A stretch of DNA of 64,000 nt from Ruegeria sp. EL01 (GTDB lineage: Bacteria > Pseudomonadota > Alphaproteobacteria > Rhodobacterales > Rhodobacteraceae), in the NCBI RefSeq assembly GCF_900313035.1, contig NZ_OMPS01000021.1, positions 1-64,000 on the forward strand, written 5' to 3'. Within the stretch, counting starts at the first letter, position 1; every line of letters begins with the position of its first letter. Of this stretch, positions 32,893 through 41,751 are shown in pieces. The translations under genes were made by a program, and so were the position numbers. Under the pieces are notes generated by a model. That model had not been told where the DNA came from, ran no database searches, and saw only the letters and a program-made list of their open reading frames with translations.

Positions 32893-34695
32893 TCAGGCGT
32901 TTGGATTGGCGACAACATAAGTGCCGGGTGCCGGAGCCAGCCGAGGGTGGTTCGAATCACCTGTGTCGCGGGCCGGAACTTGCTTGCCGGATCGCTTCTT
33001 CAACCAGGCATCCCACATCGGCCACCAGGACCCTTTGTGGAAATCGGCCTGCTTCATCCAGCTGTCCGAATCCGTTGTCATGTCTGTGTTGGTGTAGTGG
33101 CCGTATTTCTTCTTGCTCGGTGGGTTAACGATGCCGGCGATATGACCCGATTCCGAAACCACAAAGGTCTTCGATCGCGACCCCATTTGCTGCACCCCCC
33201 GGTAGCAATCCTTCCAGGCGGCGATGTGATCCGTCTCACATGTGATGGCCATCAACGGTACATCCACATCTCTGACATGCAGTTTGTGACCCATCAATTC
33301 GATGCCGTCCGATACGAATTCGTTGCGTTGGCACAGACCGCGCAAATAATCGACTGACATCTTGGCCGGTAGATTAGCCCCATCGCCATTCCAGAATAAC
33401 AAATCAAACGCAGGAGGTGTTTCCCCCATCATGTAGCTGCGGATTGCGGGCCCATAGACCAGATCGCGCGAACGCAGAAATGACATTGTGCGCCCCATGA
33501 TCCAGGACCGTAATACGCCTTCCCTGTTCACCTCTTCCTCGATGCCGTCGATGAAGTCATTTTGCAGGAAAGGTGTGAACTCACCCTGCTCTGAAAAGTC
33601 GGTCAGGGCAGTGAACAAGGTTGCAGATTTGACCGATTTGTCACCGCGTTGTTTCAACAACGATAAGGTCAGGCTGAGTGTGGTGCCCGCGATGCAATAA
33701 CCGATAGCATTGACCTGCTTGACTTTGCAGATCTTCTTGACCTCATCAATCGCCGCCAGAAAACCGTCCTGAATGTAGTCTTCCATCCCGGTTTCTGCAT
33801 AACTTTCGTCCGGATTAACCCAGCTGACAACAAACAGAGTGTAGCCCTGTTCCGTGATCCATTTGATCAGGCTGCTCTGGGATTTCAGATCCAGAATGTA
33901 GAACTTGTTGATCCAGGGCGGGAACAAAACGATGGGCGTTTCGAATACCGTTTCTGTTGCGGGCTTGTACTGAATCAGCTCCATCATCCGGTTGCGATAG
34001 ACCACATCCCCCGGCGTAGTGGCCAGGTTTCCGCCGACTTCAAAGGCACTTTCATCAGCAAGTTTGACAACCAACTCGCCATCATTGGCTTCCAGGTCCG
34101 AGATCAGATTCTCCAACCCTTGAAGAAGGGATTGCCCGTCAGTCTCGACCGCTTTTTGAAGTGCGTCCGGATTTGTCGGCAGGAAATTCGTTGGCGACAT
34201 CATGTCGATGATCTGCTGCGAGAAATACCTCAGGCGCCGACGGTCTTTTGAATCCAAATCATCCACCGACGCCACAGCCTGGGCGATCGCCTCGGCATTG
34301 GTCTGGTATTGTTGGCGAACCAGGCGGAAATACGGGTTGGATTCCCACAAGGGGTTAGCGAATCGTTTGTCGGCAGGCTTAGCGTCCTCGTCTTCGACAT
34401 CACCGGTCGTCAGGGCTTGCTGCGCCTCAGCGAAGTTCAGAACCGATTTTCCCCAAAATTCTATCTGCTGTTCCAACAGCTTGGCGGGATTTTGCCAAGC
34501 CTCGGCCCAATAGGCCGTTGCTGCTCGTGCGAAAAGCTCTTGATTCGGGCCGTCGAGCGCAGGGGTATGGGTCTTTTTTCCCGCCATAACATCGATCAGA
34601 CGTTTGGAGAGTTTCTCGACCTTTTCCATATTTTCTTTAAGGCGTTCAATGTGTTCGTCGGTTGCTTCGGGCATTTGGTCTTCACTTGTTGTCAT
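32893..34695 (-). CDS. phaC: class I poly(3-hydroxyalkanoate) synthase
   Basis: 600 residues, typical of class I synthases. The lipase-like box GYCIAG holds the nucleophile Cys334; Asp489 (in ITCETDHIAAW) and His518 (in VVSESGHIAGIVNPP) complete the triad. The central FPPWINKFYILDL and TLFVVSWVNPDESYA motifs are strongly conserved. The N-terminus (MTTSEDQMPEATDEHI) is a variable helix. It polymerises 3-hydroxyacyl-CoA on granules in the cytoplasm. It is divergent from phaZ with a PhaR-like site in the gap. Confidence 0.96.
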   Translation of the reverse strand: MTTSEDQMPEATDEHIERLKENMEKVEKLSKRLIDVMAGKKTHTPALDGPNQELFARAATAYWAEAWQNPAKLLEQQIEFWGKSVLNFAEAQQALTTGDVEDEDAKPADKRFANPLWESNPYFRLVRQQYQTNAEAIAQAVASVDDLDSKDRRRLRYFSQQIIDMMSPTNFLPTNPDALQKAVETDGQSLLQGLENLISDLEANDGELVVKLADESAFEVGGNLATTPGDVVYRNRMMELIQYKPATETVFETPIVLFPPWINKFYILDLKSQSSLIKWITEQGYTLFVVSWVNPDESYAETGMEDYIQDGFLAAIDEVKKICKVKQVNAIGYCIAGTTLSLTLSLLKQRGDKSVKSATLFTALTDFSEQGEFTPFLQNDFIDGIEEEVNREGVLRSWIMGRTMSFLRSRDLVYGPAIRSYMMGETPPAFDLLFWNGDGANLPAKMSVDYLRGLCQRNEFVSDGIELMGHKLHVRDVDVPLMAITCETDHIAAWKDCYRGVQQMGSRSKTFVVSESGHIAGIVNPPSKKKYGHYTNTDMTTDSDSWMKQADFHKGSWWPMWDAWLKKRSGKQVPARDTGDSNHPRLAPAPGTYVVANPNA

Positions 34696-34719
34696 TTTAA
34701 CGATTCCCCCCTAACCTCG

Positions 34720-34730
34720 CTGCTATGCAG
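34720..34730. promoter_or_regulatory. CTGC-N3-GCAG site between phaC and phaZ
   Basis: CTGCTATGCAG has the same layout as the two sites upstream of phaP. It lies 24 bp before the phaC start and 76 bp before the phaZ start, so PhaR could affect both divergent genes. Confidence 0.6.
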
Positions 34731-34806
34731 AATAACGTCGTGGGTGCCGGGGGGCAAAGCGGCGAATGGTCCGAACTCTTAGGCTCACACTCCGGAGATC
34801 CGTTCG

Positions 34807-36078
34807 ATGCGTTACATGATGACCTACGACATGATGGAAGCCACGCGCAATACCAACCAGTGGCTTGGTGCAACAGCCAGCGCGATGGCGTCTTATCCAT
34901 TGTTTTCTATGGTTCCGAATCCCGCGTTCAGCTTGATGGCCGCTTGGGGCGAAGTGACCGAGCGCACGTTTCAGCGCATGGTCGTGAAACCCGATTGGGG
35001 CATCCGAACCTTTACCTGTGAAGATGGCAAAGACCACCTGGTCGAAGTTACCACAGTGTTGGAGCGTCCGTTCGGCGATCTGGTTCATTTCCGGGTCAAC
35101 GGCCGCAAAGAACAAGCCCGCAAGGTGCTGTTGGTTGCGCCCATGTCCGGGCACTACTCCACGCTGCTGCGCTCGACAGTTAAGAGCCTGCTGGTCAATT
35201 GTGAAGTCTACATCACCGATTGGCATAATGCGCGCGATATTCCCGTGTCTGCCGGTAAGTTCGATGTCGAGGATTATACCCTATATCTTGTAGATTTTAT
35301 GAAAGAGCTTGGACCAGACACGCATGTTGTCGCCGTTTGCCAGCCGGCGCCTCTGACATTGGCGGCGACGGCATACCTGGCCGAGGTTGAGCCCAAAGCA
35401 CAACCCAGCACGCTGACCCTGATCGGTGGCCCTGTTGACCCGGATGCAACGCCGACCGATGTGACTGACTTTGGTCGGCGCGTCACCATGGGGCAGTTAG
35501 AAGAAACCATGATCCAGCGGGTCGGTTTCAAGTACAAAGGCGTCGGACGTATGGTGTATCCTGGCCTGCTGCAACTGGCATCATTCATGTCAATGAATTC
35601 TGATCGCCATTCCAAGGCATTCACAGATCAGATTCAGCGGGTTGCGCGGGACGAAGCATCGGATCAGGACGCGCACAACCGGTTCTATGATGAATACCTG
35701 GCTGTGATGGATATGACGGCTGAATTCTATCTGTCGACGGTCGAACGTGTCTTCAAAAACCGCGAGATCGCCCGCAACGAATTTGTCGTCGCCGGACACA
35801 AAGTGGATATCGGAAAGATCACCAATGTCGCCGTGAAGTCCGTCGAAGGCGCGAATGACGACATCTCGGCACCCGGCCAGTGTATTGCCGCGCTGGATCT
35901 TTGCACCGGCCTGCCGGACAGCAAAAAAGCCAGCCATGTGGAACCCGGTGCAGGCCACTATGGCATTTTTGCCGGACGCAGTTGGCGTGACAACATTCGA
36001 CCCCTGGTGATTGATTTCATGAACCAGAACAGCCGCAAACCGCGTCGGCGCGCAGCGAACAGCAACAAGGTGGCCTAA
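34807..36078 (+). CDS. phaZ: intracellular polyhydroxyalkanoate depolymerase
   Basis: 423 residues with the domain pattern of the PhaZ1 family: N-terminal MRYMMTYDMMEATRNTNQW, central LLVAPMSGHYSTLLRSTVKS, then the nucleophile cysteine in HVVAVCQPAPLTLAA and C-terminal KASHVEPGAGHYGIFAGRSW holding the catalytic His. These enzymes use Cys in place of the serine of extracellular depolymerases and mobilise stored PHA. It is divergent from phaC. GGAG lies just upstream of the start. Confidence 0.93.
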   Translation: MRYMMTYDMMEATRNTNQWLGATASAMASYPLFSMVPNPAFSLMAAWGEVTERTFQRMVVKPDWGIRTFTCEDGKDHLVEVTTVLERPFGDLVHFRVNGRKEQARKVLLVAPMSGHYSTLLRSTVKSLLVNCEVYITDWHNARDIPVSAGKFDVEDYTLYLVDFMKELGPDTHVVAVCQPAPLTLAATAYLAEVEPKAQPSTLTLIGGPVDPDATPTDVTDFGRRVTMGQLEETMIQRVGFKYKGVGRMVYPGLLQLASFMSMNSDRHSKAFTDQIQRVARDEASDQDAHNRFYDEYLAVMDMTAEFYLSTVERVFKNREIARNEFVVAGHKVDIGKITNVAVKSVEGANDDISAPGQCIAALDLCTGLPDSKKASHVEPGAGHYGIFAGRSWRDNIRPLVIDFMNQNSRKPRRRAANSNKVA

Positions 36079-36083
36079 GACCG

Positions 36084-36668
36084 ATGGGCAAAAGCGAAAA
36101 ATCCGGTCTCGCCTTTGCCTGCAGCTGTGGTTCCGTGCAAGGCCACATCAAGCCAGACGGGATAAAATCGGGCACACATGCTGAATGCTTTTGTTCCGAT
36201 TGTCGCGCTGCTCAGCTGTATTTTGACCAACCCGACCCAGCTCCGGGCCCCGTGGAGATCTTGCAGATTTCGCCCGAAGCGATCGAATTCCATCAAGGCA
36301 CCGAAAATCTTGCTGCAATGCAGCTTAGCCCCAAGGGGATGTACCGCTGGTACGTAACATGCTGCAACGCACCGGTGGCAAACACCTTCAAAACGCCGAA
36401 ATTTCCTTTTGTCGGCGTGATTGTCGATCGCATCGCAGACCCAGCGGCGCTTGGCCCGGTGACATCGCGTGGCTCGGTGCCCCAGCCGGATGGAACACAA
36501 AAGCACGAAAAGATCGGGTCAGCCATCTTCAAGCTTTTCAAGCGCGCCGCCAAATCACGGTTGACCGGGGGCTGGAAAAGCACACCGTTCTTCAATACCG
36601 AGACAGGTGACCCAATTGTAACGCCCGCCGTCATCAGCAAATGCGAACGCGACGCGCTTTATCCATAG
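36084..36668 (+). CDS. DUF6151 family, GFA-like zinc-binding protein
   Basis: 194 residues. Cysteine motifs ACSCGSVQG, ECFCSDCRAAQ and VTCCNAPVANTF resemble the zinc sites of the glutathione-dependent formaldehyde-activating enzyme (GFA/CENP-V) fold. The family is annotated as DUF6151 and has no proven function. It starts five bases after phaZ and may be co-transcribed. Its 3' end overlaps the convergent hydrolase gene by about 10 bp. Confidence 0.75.
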   Translation: MGKSEKSGLAFACSCGSVQGHIKPDGIKSGTHAECFCSDCRAAQLYFDQPDPAPGPVEILQISPEAIEFHQGTENLAAMQLSPKGMYRWYVTCCNAPVANTFKTPKFPFVGVIVDRIADPAALGPVTSRGSVPQPDGTQKHEKIGSAIFKLFKRAAKSRLTGGWKSTPFFNTETGDPIVTPAVISKCERDALYP

Positions 36669-37375
36669 TCCGGCTGGTAGGGAACACTCAGCCAGATTCG
36701 CAATGCGTCGATCACAATATTCGGTGTTTCAAGCGTCGGCAGATGCCCAGCATTCTCTATGGTTTGTAAGACAGCACCCGGAATCAGGTCAGCCATAAAC
36801 GTATGCTTGCGAACCGGTGTCAGCGTATCATGCGAACCGCATAGTAACAGCGTGGGAACTTTGATCCGTCGCAGGGTTCCCTGCTGATCCGGACGCCGTT
36901 GCAAGGCACGCATCTGGCGAACGAACAATTCCGGCCCCAGATCCATCGCCATTGAAAGAAGGCTGTTCAGGATCGGGATCCTTTGCGGACCCGGCGCCAG
37001 TGCATCTGACCCCACAACGCGCCGCATAACCTCCTCAAGTCGACCGGCCTGTGCGGCGACGATCAGATCCTCGCGCCCGGCGGCGATTTGCGGCGTATCG
37101 GCCTGCGCGTCCGTCGCCATAAGACACAAACGAGACACACGCTCGGGCGCGCGGCGGATAAGCTCCAGCGCCACAACTCCGCCCATGCTTAACCCGGCCA
37201 ATGCAAACCGATGCGGTAATTGATCCAGTAAGCCAGAGGCGATTTCTTCGATACGCTCACCCGAAGATGTCGGCGCCACCGTCACAGCGCGGTCGCGCGA
37301 CATCACATCGATCTGGGTCCGAAACAGTCGCGCATCACACATTAAACCAGGCAAAAACACCAACGGCTCGATCAC
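36659..37375 (-). CDS. alpha/beta hydrolase
   Basis: 238 residues. It begins MIEPLVFLPGLMCDARLFRT; the nucleophile elbow is FALAGLSMGGVVALELI, and later residues LLLCGSHDTLTPVRKH (acid) and IENAGHLPTLETP (base His) complete the triad. This is a typical carboxylesterase or lactonase-like member. Substrate unknown. No signal peptide. Confidence 0.85.
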   Translation of the reverse strand: MIEPLVFLPGLMCDARLFRTQIDVMSRDRAVTVAPTSSGERIEEIASGLLDQLPHRFALAGLSMGGVVALELIRRAPERVSRLCLMATDAQADTPQIAAGREDLIVAAQAGRLEEVMRRVVGSDALAPGPQRIPILNSLLSMAMDLGPELFVRQMRALQRRPDQQGTLRRIKVPTLLLCGSHDTLTPVRKHTFMADLIPGAVLQTIENAGHLPTLETPNIVIDALRIWLSVPYQPDYG

Positions 37376-37459
37376 GCGGGGCCTCCATCAGCTCGGTTTT
37401 CCGGGTCCATTCGTTTCCCCCAAGGATGAAAGTTTTGCCACGGGCGGGCAAGGGAAACT

Positions 37460-38092
37460 TCACGGATAAGCGATGGCTCGCAAGGCCGGAAAATCACCAT
37501 AACGCGCTTGCCTGGTTGGCAGGTCTTCATCCGGATCTGCGCCTGGCCGCAACAAACTGCCGCGGGGTGCGATGTAACTATCGATCCTGCGGATCGGATT
37601 GGGTCGCCAAACCAGATTAAACGCGCAAAGCTTGGGAAAGAACCAAATCTCGGAATAGTTCAGATGGTCGTGCATCCACCACGCCAGATCCCGCCAATCC
37701 CGCCCATCTGCATATTGGTCGGCAAACCACGGGATCACTACAGACGCGCCTGCAATCCGTGCGTCCCTCTCGCCACGGTCCCATATGTGGCATTCCAGCG
37801 GGTTGTCGTTGCGGGCACAGTTCAACTTGTTCTCATTGCCAAACTGGTTCAACGAAGGAGAGCGATAGCCCGAGCGCACTGCAACCCGGCCAAATGTTTC
37901 CTCAAGCGGATCAAGAAGGGTCTCGCAAAAGGCACGGCCTGTTGCGATGGCCAGATCTGGGTTGTCCGGGATGTTCTGTTTCTGATGAAAGCTTCCGATC
38001 TCGGAATACAGGAAATCGCGCATGAAGAAGTGCCGGGACAGCCGCACACGACCTAAGGTCTCAAGGCTCCACATGCTGCCCGGCTTGCGCAT
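37460..38092 (-). CDS. peptidase M15A-like / hypothetical protein
   Basis: 210 residues starting MRKPGSMWSLETLGRVRLSRH at 38092, two bases after the stop of the VOC gene. The middle part (FFMRDFLYSEIGSFHQKQN, FGRVAVRSGYRSPSLNQFGN, CHIWDR) resembles the zinc peptidase M15A / D-Ala-D-Ala carboxypeptidase fold: RSGYRS and a histidine typical of the first metal site. The downstream metal ligands are not obvious, so activity is uncertain. Translational coupling to the VOC gene is likely. Confidence 0.6.
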   Translation of the reverse strand: MRKPGSMWSLETLGRVRLSRHFFMRDFLYSEIGSFHQKQNIPDNPDLAIATGRAFCETLLDPLEETFGRVAVRSGYRSPSLNQFGNENKLNCARNDNPLECHIWDRGERDARIAGASVVIPWFADQYADGRDWRDLAWWMHDHLNYSEIWFFPKLCAFNLVWRPNPIRRIDSYIAPRGSLLRPGADPDEDLPTRQARYGDFPALRAIAYP

Positions 38093-38094
38093 GC

Positions 38095-38520
38095 TCAATA
38101 CCCGTTCCAGCGAAACGCGCCGCCCGGTCCCAGAGCCGAGAATGGGTTGTATGCCACCTCCCAGATCGTGCCGCACGGAGCCCGAAAATACCCGTGATGC
38201 CCGCCCCAAAACACGTCAGAAGCCGGTTTCAGAACCTCCGCCCCAGCTGCCTGTGCGCGGGTCAACATCTGTGCAACGTCTTCTTTGGATCGACAGTTGT
38301 AGCTGAGCGTCAATGCACCTTGCCCCAGGGTTTCGACCTCAACACCGATCTCATCTGCCAAGGCCGAAATCGGGTACAGCCCCAAGGTCTGACCGATCAG
38401 GTCATAGGCGATGACCCCGTCCGGGCTATCAACCCGTTTCCAGCCCAGTGCTTCATAGAATTGAGCAGCGGTTTCGGGGTCTTCTACGCCGACAGTAACA
38501 AGGCTGACACGTTGTTCCAT
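38095..38520 (-). CDS. VOC (glyoxalase/bleomycin resistance-like) family protein
   Basis: 141 residues with one vicinal-oxygen-chelate module: VSLVTVGVEDPETAAQFYEA and LGWKRVD at the N-terminus and VFWGGHHGYFRAPCGTIWEV at the C-terminus. Metal ligands are only partly visible, so the reaction is not defined. It is close to the subgroup annotated simply as VOC family protein. The stop is two bases before the start of the M15A-like gene. Confidence 0.83.
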   Translation of the reverse strand: MEQRVSLVTVGVEDPETAAQFYEALGWKRVDSPDGVIAYDLIGQTLGLYPISALADEIGVEVETLGQGALTLSYNCRSKEDVAQMLTRAQAAGAEVLKPASDVFWGGHHGYFRAPCGTIWEVAYNPFSALGPGGAFRWNGY

Positions 38521-38569
38521 GGCTTGGTCTCCCTATTCTTTGTGCGAGTTTCGATATTGTTGAGGCCCG

Positions 38570-39571
38570 TTACTGAGACGGCCCAACACCCAACCTTTGA
38601 AGCCAGTCCAAAACACCGGCAACAACGATATCCGTCTGGCTAGGTGACATTAGCCGACCCGCTATCACATGCGAATGCGGGTCATCCTCCGGCCCCATTG
38701 TCACCAGTTCGACCGTCGCGGGGGCGCCCCAGTTTTCGGCGATCTGATGCGTGCGCTTAGGCCGCACGACCTGATCATCGTCCGAAAACCAGAACAGCGC
38801 CGGAACCGAAGCGCCTGAGAAATCAAGCGCGTAGACGGTCTGTACCAAAGCAGTCATGGGAACGACGGAGATCCAGGGATAAACAGACGACCAATATTTG
38901 TTTTTCTCGGGGTTGGGCCCGGACACATCCCGCGTTTGCCCCATAACGATCGGTAACCAGCTTCTGGCCCATGGCAAGCCCGGTATCCATGACCCTGGCG
39001 TATTGACCCCGAAATTGGGGGAAACAAAGACCATCGCGACAACATCCTTGCTCAGGTCTGGGTCAAGGGCGGCAGCCGCCGCCAATGTACCGCCAGTCGA
39101 GGTCGACATGACGATGACTTTCTCGCCTACGGCCCGTGCTGCGGCCAGACCTTCCGCTGTGTCCCGCATCCAGCCCGAGGCCGTCGCCTGCCCCATCGCG
39201 TCGCCATTGCGCCCGTGGCCTTGTAGGCGAGTGTAGATCAGATTGGCACCCAGCGCGTCGGCGACCATGTCCGGAACCGGGCGGATTTCTTCCGAACTTG
39301 CTGAAAACCCGTGAATATACAGAACGGAGTATGGCGTACGCTGTTCCTTGAACCCATCCTGCCAGATAACCCGCTTTTCGACGCCCGGCACGATATCGTC
39401 ATAGCCGGATTCCGAGCTTTCGAAATAGACCTGAACACCTTCGCCAAACCTACCCGCGTCAAAATTCGGGCGAAGGTTCACCTCTTCTCGCGGGCCAAAC
39501 CAATAAACCAGCCCACCGACAACAATCAGCGCCGGCAGAAAGCGCCCCAGAAACCAACCTACACGCTGCAT
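38570..39571 (-). CDS. membrane-anchored alpha/beta hydrolase
   Basis: 333 residues with an N-terminal hydrophobic anchor (FLGRFLPALIVVGGLVYWF), so the catalytic part is probably periplasmic. The oxyanion-hole region is SVLYIHGFSASSEEI, the nucleophile elbow VIVMSTSTGGTLAAA, and acid and base residues are in FWFSDDDQVVRP and GPEDDPHSHVIAG. Related to serine lipase/esterase-like proteins of unknown substrate. The start overlaps the next upstream gene by 13 bases. Confidence 0.82.
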   Translation of the reverse strand: MQRVGWFLGRFLPALIVVGGLVYWFGPREEVNLRPNFDAGRFGEGVQVYFESSESGYDDIVPGVEKRVIWQDGFKEQRTPYSVLYIHGFSASSEEIRPVPDMVADALGANLIYTRLQGHGRNGDAMGQATASGWMRDTAEGLAAARAVGEKVIVMSTSTGGTLAAAAALDPDLSKDVVAMVFVSPNFGVNTPGSWIPGLPWARSWLPIVMGQTRDVSGPNPEKNKYWSSVYPWISVVPMTALVQTVYALDFSGASVPALFWFSDDDQVVRPKRTHQIAENWGAPATVELVTMGPEDDPHSHVIAGRLMSPSQTDIVVAGVLDWLQRLGVGPSQ

Positions 39572-40317
39572 CCGCGTTCTCCTATAACGTCCAGTATCGC
39601 GTCTTCAATCAGCCCCAAGCACGGTACGTCCGAGAAGCGGTGGTCCGCGTCTTTCATCAATAACAGCCGCATGTCCGGACCTCTCGCGTGATCCAAAAGG
39701 CGCACAGCGGTTTCCGTGGACACGGCCGTATCTGCTGTGCCCTGCAGCATGCGAACCGGAAATGGCAGGCTGAGCGGGGATCGCAGGACAAGGTTCTGTC
39801 GCCCGTCCTCGATCATCCGTTTGGTGATGACGTAAGGTTCCATGTAGTCCGACGGCAGTTCCACATGACCGACCGCCTCCAACGCGGCCTTTTGTTTGTC
39901 GTTGAAAGACGCCCAATACCCATCTTCGGTGAAATCCGGCGCGGCAGCGATTGTGACCATGCCCGCGATCCTGTCGGGCATGGTGCGCGCCAGCAACAAT
40001 GCCTGCCACCCGCCCATGGAAGACCCAACCACGATCAGCGGGCCTTGTGTCAGGGAAGAAATTGCAGCGACGGTGTCCTGATGCCAATCGCCGATACAGC
40101 CATCCGTAAATTCACCTGAACTTTTGCCGTGACCCGAATAGTCAAACCGCAAATAAGCCCGACCGCGCGCCTTCGCCCAAGCCTCAAGATGTACGGCTTT
40201 TGTACCTTCCTTGTCGGATTTGAGCCCGGAGAGGAAAACGATTGTCGGCCCCTGCCCCTCGGTGATGTCATAGGCAATCTGTCGCCCTTGATCGGTTGTC
40301 AGAAATCGGCTCATCAT
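39559..40317 (-). CDS. alpha/beta hydrolase (ABHD10-like)
   Basis: 252 residues. The signature LRFDYSGHGKSSGEFTDG and the nucleophile elbow LIVVGSSMGGWQALLLA are typical of the ABHD10/palmitoyl-thioesterase-like group. Asp and His are in MLQGTADTAVSTETA and MKDADHRFSDV. No signal peptide. It overlaps the anchored hydrolase gene and is divergent from the ArsR-SRPBCC gene. Confidence 0.83.
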   Translation of the reverse strand: MMSRFLTTDQGRQIAYDITEGQGPTIVFLSGLKSDKEGTKAVHLEAWAKARGRAYLRFDYSGHGKSSGEFTDGCIGDWHQDTVAAISSLTQGPLIVVGSSMGGWQALLLARTMPDRIAGMVTIAAAPDFTEDGYWASFNDKQKAALEAVGHVELPSDYMEPYVITKRMIEDGRQNLVLRSPLSLPFPVRMLQGTADTAVSTETAVRLLDHARGPDMRLLLMKDADHRFSDVPCLGLIEDAILDVIGERGCSV

Positions 40318-40394
40318 TCCGGCCTTTGTTGTTGATTTTTGCCAGCCTAGCCCGCCCGACAGACGAGTGGAAACCGGAATTCAACAATTTTTAG

Positions 40395-40426
40395 GTGACC
40401 ATATTGTCACGTGACTATAGAATCAC
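40395..40426. promoter_or_regulatory. tandem ArsR-type operators (GTGAC-N6-GTCAC twice)
   Basis: Two abutting 16-bp sites: 40395-40410 (GTGAC-CATATT-GTCAC, perfect) and 40411-40426 (GTGAC-TATAGA-ATCAC, one mismatch). They end 13 bp before the ATG of the ArsR-SRPBCC gene at 40440. An in-frame GTG at 40395 lies within the first site and so is unlikely to be the true start. Dimeric winged-helix repressors bind such sites; autoregulation is probable. Confidence 0.65.
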
Positions 40427-40439
40427 GTATAAGGCCTTC

Positions 40440-41183
40440 ATGGACATTTTATTCAAAGCCCTCAATGACCCGGCGCGCCGCGAAATCCTTGATCGGTTGC
40501 GACAGAAGGACGGACAATCCCTGTCCCAGCTCGAAGAGCATTTCGACATGACCCGTTTTGGCGTCATGAAGCACCTTAAACTGCTGGAAGAAGCAGGTCT
40601 TGTCCTGACCCGCAGGCAGGGCCGGTTCAAGCATCATTACCTCAACCCCCTGCCCCTGCAGGAGATGGTGGATCGCTGGGTTGCACCTTTCCTTCAACCT
40701 CAGGCCCGTGCGGTCAGCGCACTGAAACTCAAATTGGAAATGGAGACACGAATGGGAAAACCGGATTTCACGATGCAGACTTTTATTCGCTGCACGCAGG
40801 ATGCCCTTTGGGACGCTCTGACCACGCCAGAACAAATGGCTGCCTACCACTTTTTGTGCAACGAAGTACGAGGCCAGGTTTCACCCGGTGAAACCGTGCA
40901 TTTCATCACGCCGGACGGAAATGAAATGCTGCGGCAGGTGACCCAAAAGCTGGATCCGAAATCCCGGATTGAAATGGGGTTTGAGCCGATGTTCATGGGC
41001 CCGGACGCTCCGTCTTCGCAAATGGTCTATCTGATCGAACCACAAGGCGACGTCTGCAAACTGACCATCGAGCACTATAATCTTGCCGAAGGGCAGGAAG
41101 GTTTTGCCGAAGGCTGGGCGCGACTGGCTGCCTCTCTCAAAACCTGGTTGGAAACGGGCTCGGCCCTGAAGGAGGCTGTGTGA
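40440..41183 (+). CDS. ArsR-family winged-helix regulator fused to an SRPBCC (AHSA1-like) domain
   Basis: 247 residues from the ATG at 40440. Residues 1-95 are an ArsR-type winged helix (MDILFKALNDPARREILDRL, then LSQLEEHFDMTRFGVMKHLKLLEEAGLV). Residues about 105-240 form an SRPBCC/AHSA1 ligand-binding fold (FTMQTFIRCTQDALWDALTT, GFEPMFMGPDAPSSQMVYL). Many alphaproteobacteria carry these two modules as a pair or a fusion; the second domain may sense a hydrophobic ligand. It overlaps the MAPEG gene start by one base (TGATG). Confidence 0.85.
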   Translation: MDILFKALNDPARREILDRLRQKDGQSLSQLEEHFDMTRFGVMKHLKLLEEAGLVLTRRQGRFKHHYLNPLPLQEMVDRWVAPFLQPQARAVSALKLKLEMETRMGKPDFTMQTFIRCTQDALWDALTTPEQMAAYHFLCNEVRGQVSPGETVHFITPDGNEMLRQVTQKLDPKSRIEMGFEPMFMGPDAPSSQMVYLIEPQGDVCKLTIEHYNLAEGQEGFAEGWARLAASLKTWLETGSALKEAV

Positions 41184-41593
41184 TGACCGATTTTCCCACT
41201 GAATTGGGTGTTCTCACCTGTCTCATGTTATTGGCGGTCTCGATGTGGATACCCTACGTCGTTGGCATTTCTTCGGACCCCTCGGAAGAAGAGGCTTTTG
41301 CCCGGCCTGCGCAGATCTCGAACCTGCGCCCTTGGGTGCAGCGAGCACATCGGGCCCAGCTGAACCTGCTGGAACAGGCCATGCCGTTCGCTGTTTTGGT
41401 GTTGATCGTCAACGCATTGGACGGGTTTTCCACGCTGACCTACTGGACCGCGATCCTGTTTTTCTGGATTCGCGTCCTGCACGCGGCCGGCATGATTACC
41501 GGAATCGCCCGGATGCCCATCCGGCCGATGTTGTTCACGGTTGGCTGGGTCTGCTGCCTGATCATGGGCTACGCCGTTTTTGCGGCAGCCTGA
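41183..41593 (+). CDS. MAPEG family membrane protein
   Basis: 136 residues from the ATG at 41183, with GGAGG seven bases upstream. It has four hydrophobic segments (for example LGVLTCLMLLAVSMWIPYVV, MPFAVLVLIVNALDG and PMLFTVGWVCCLIMGYAVFA) and the MAPEG-like stretch ISNLRPWVQRAHRAQLNLLE. MAPEG proteins act in eicosanoid or glutathione metabolism in eukaryotes; bacterial members are poorly characterised. It is translationally coupled to the ArsR-SRPBCC gene, so it may be one of its targets. Confidence 0.82.
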   Translation: MTDFPTELGVLTCLMLLAVSMWIPYVVGISSDPSEEEAFARPAQISNLRPWVQRAHRAQLNLLEQAMPFAVLVLIVNALDGFSTLTYWTAILFFWIRVLHAAGMITGIARMPIRPMLFTVGWVCCLIMGYAVFAAA

Positions 41594-41751
41594 CAATTTT
41601 TGGAAAACGCCACGCGATCACGAATTGAGTGACGTTTTCTGACCGACCCCCCTTACCAGTTGACATCATGCCCATCGGGCGGCAAATAGCCCGGACACAT
41701 ATACCCGCAACCGGGCGTTCAGTGGGCGCCAAACCGACGAGGAGAGCCGAT

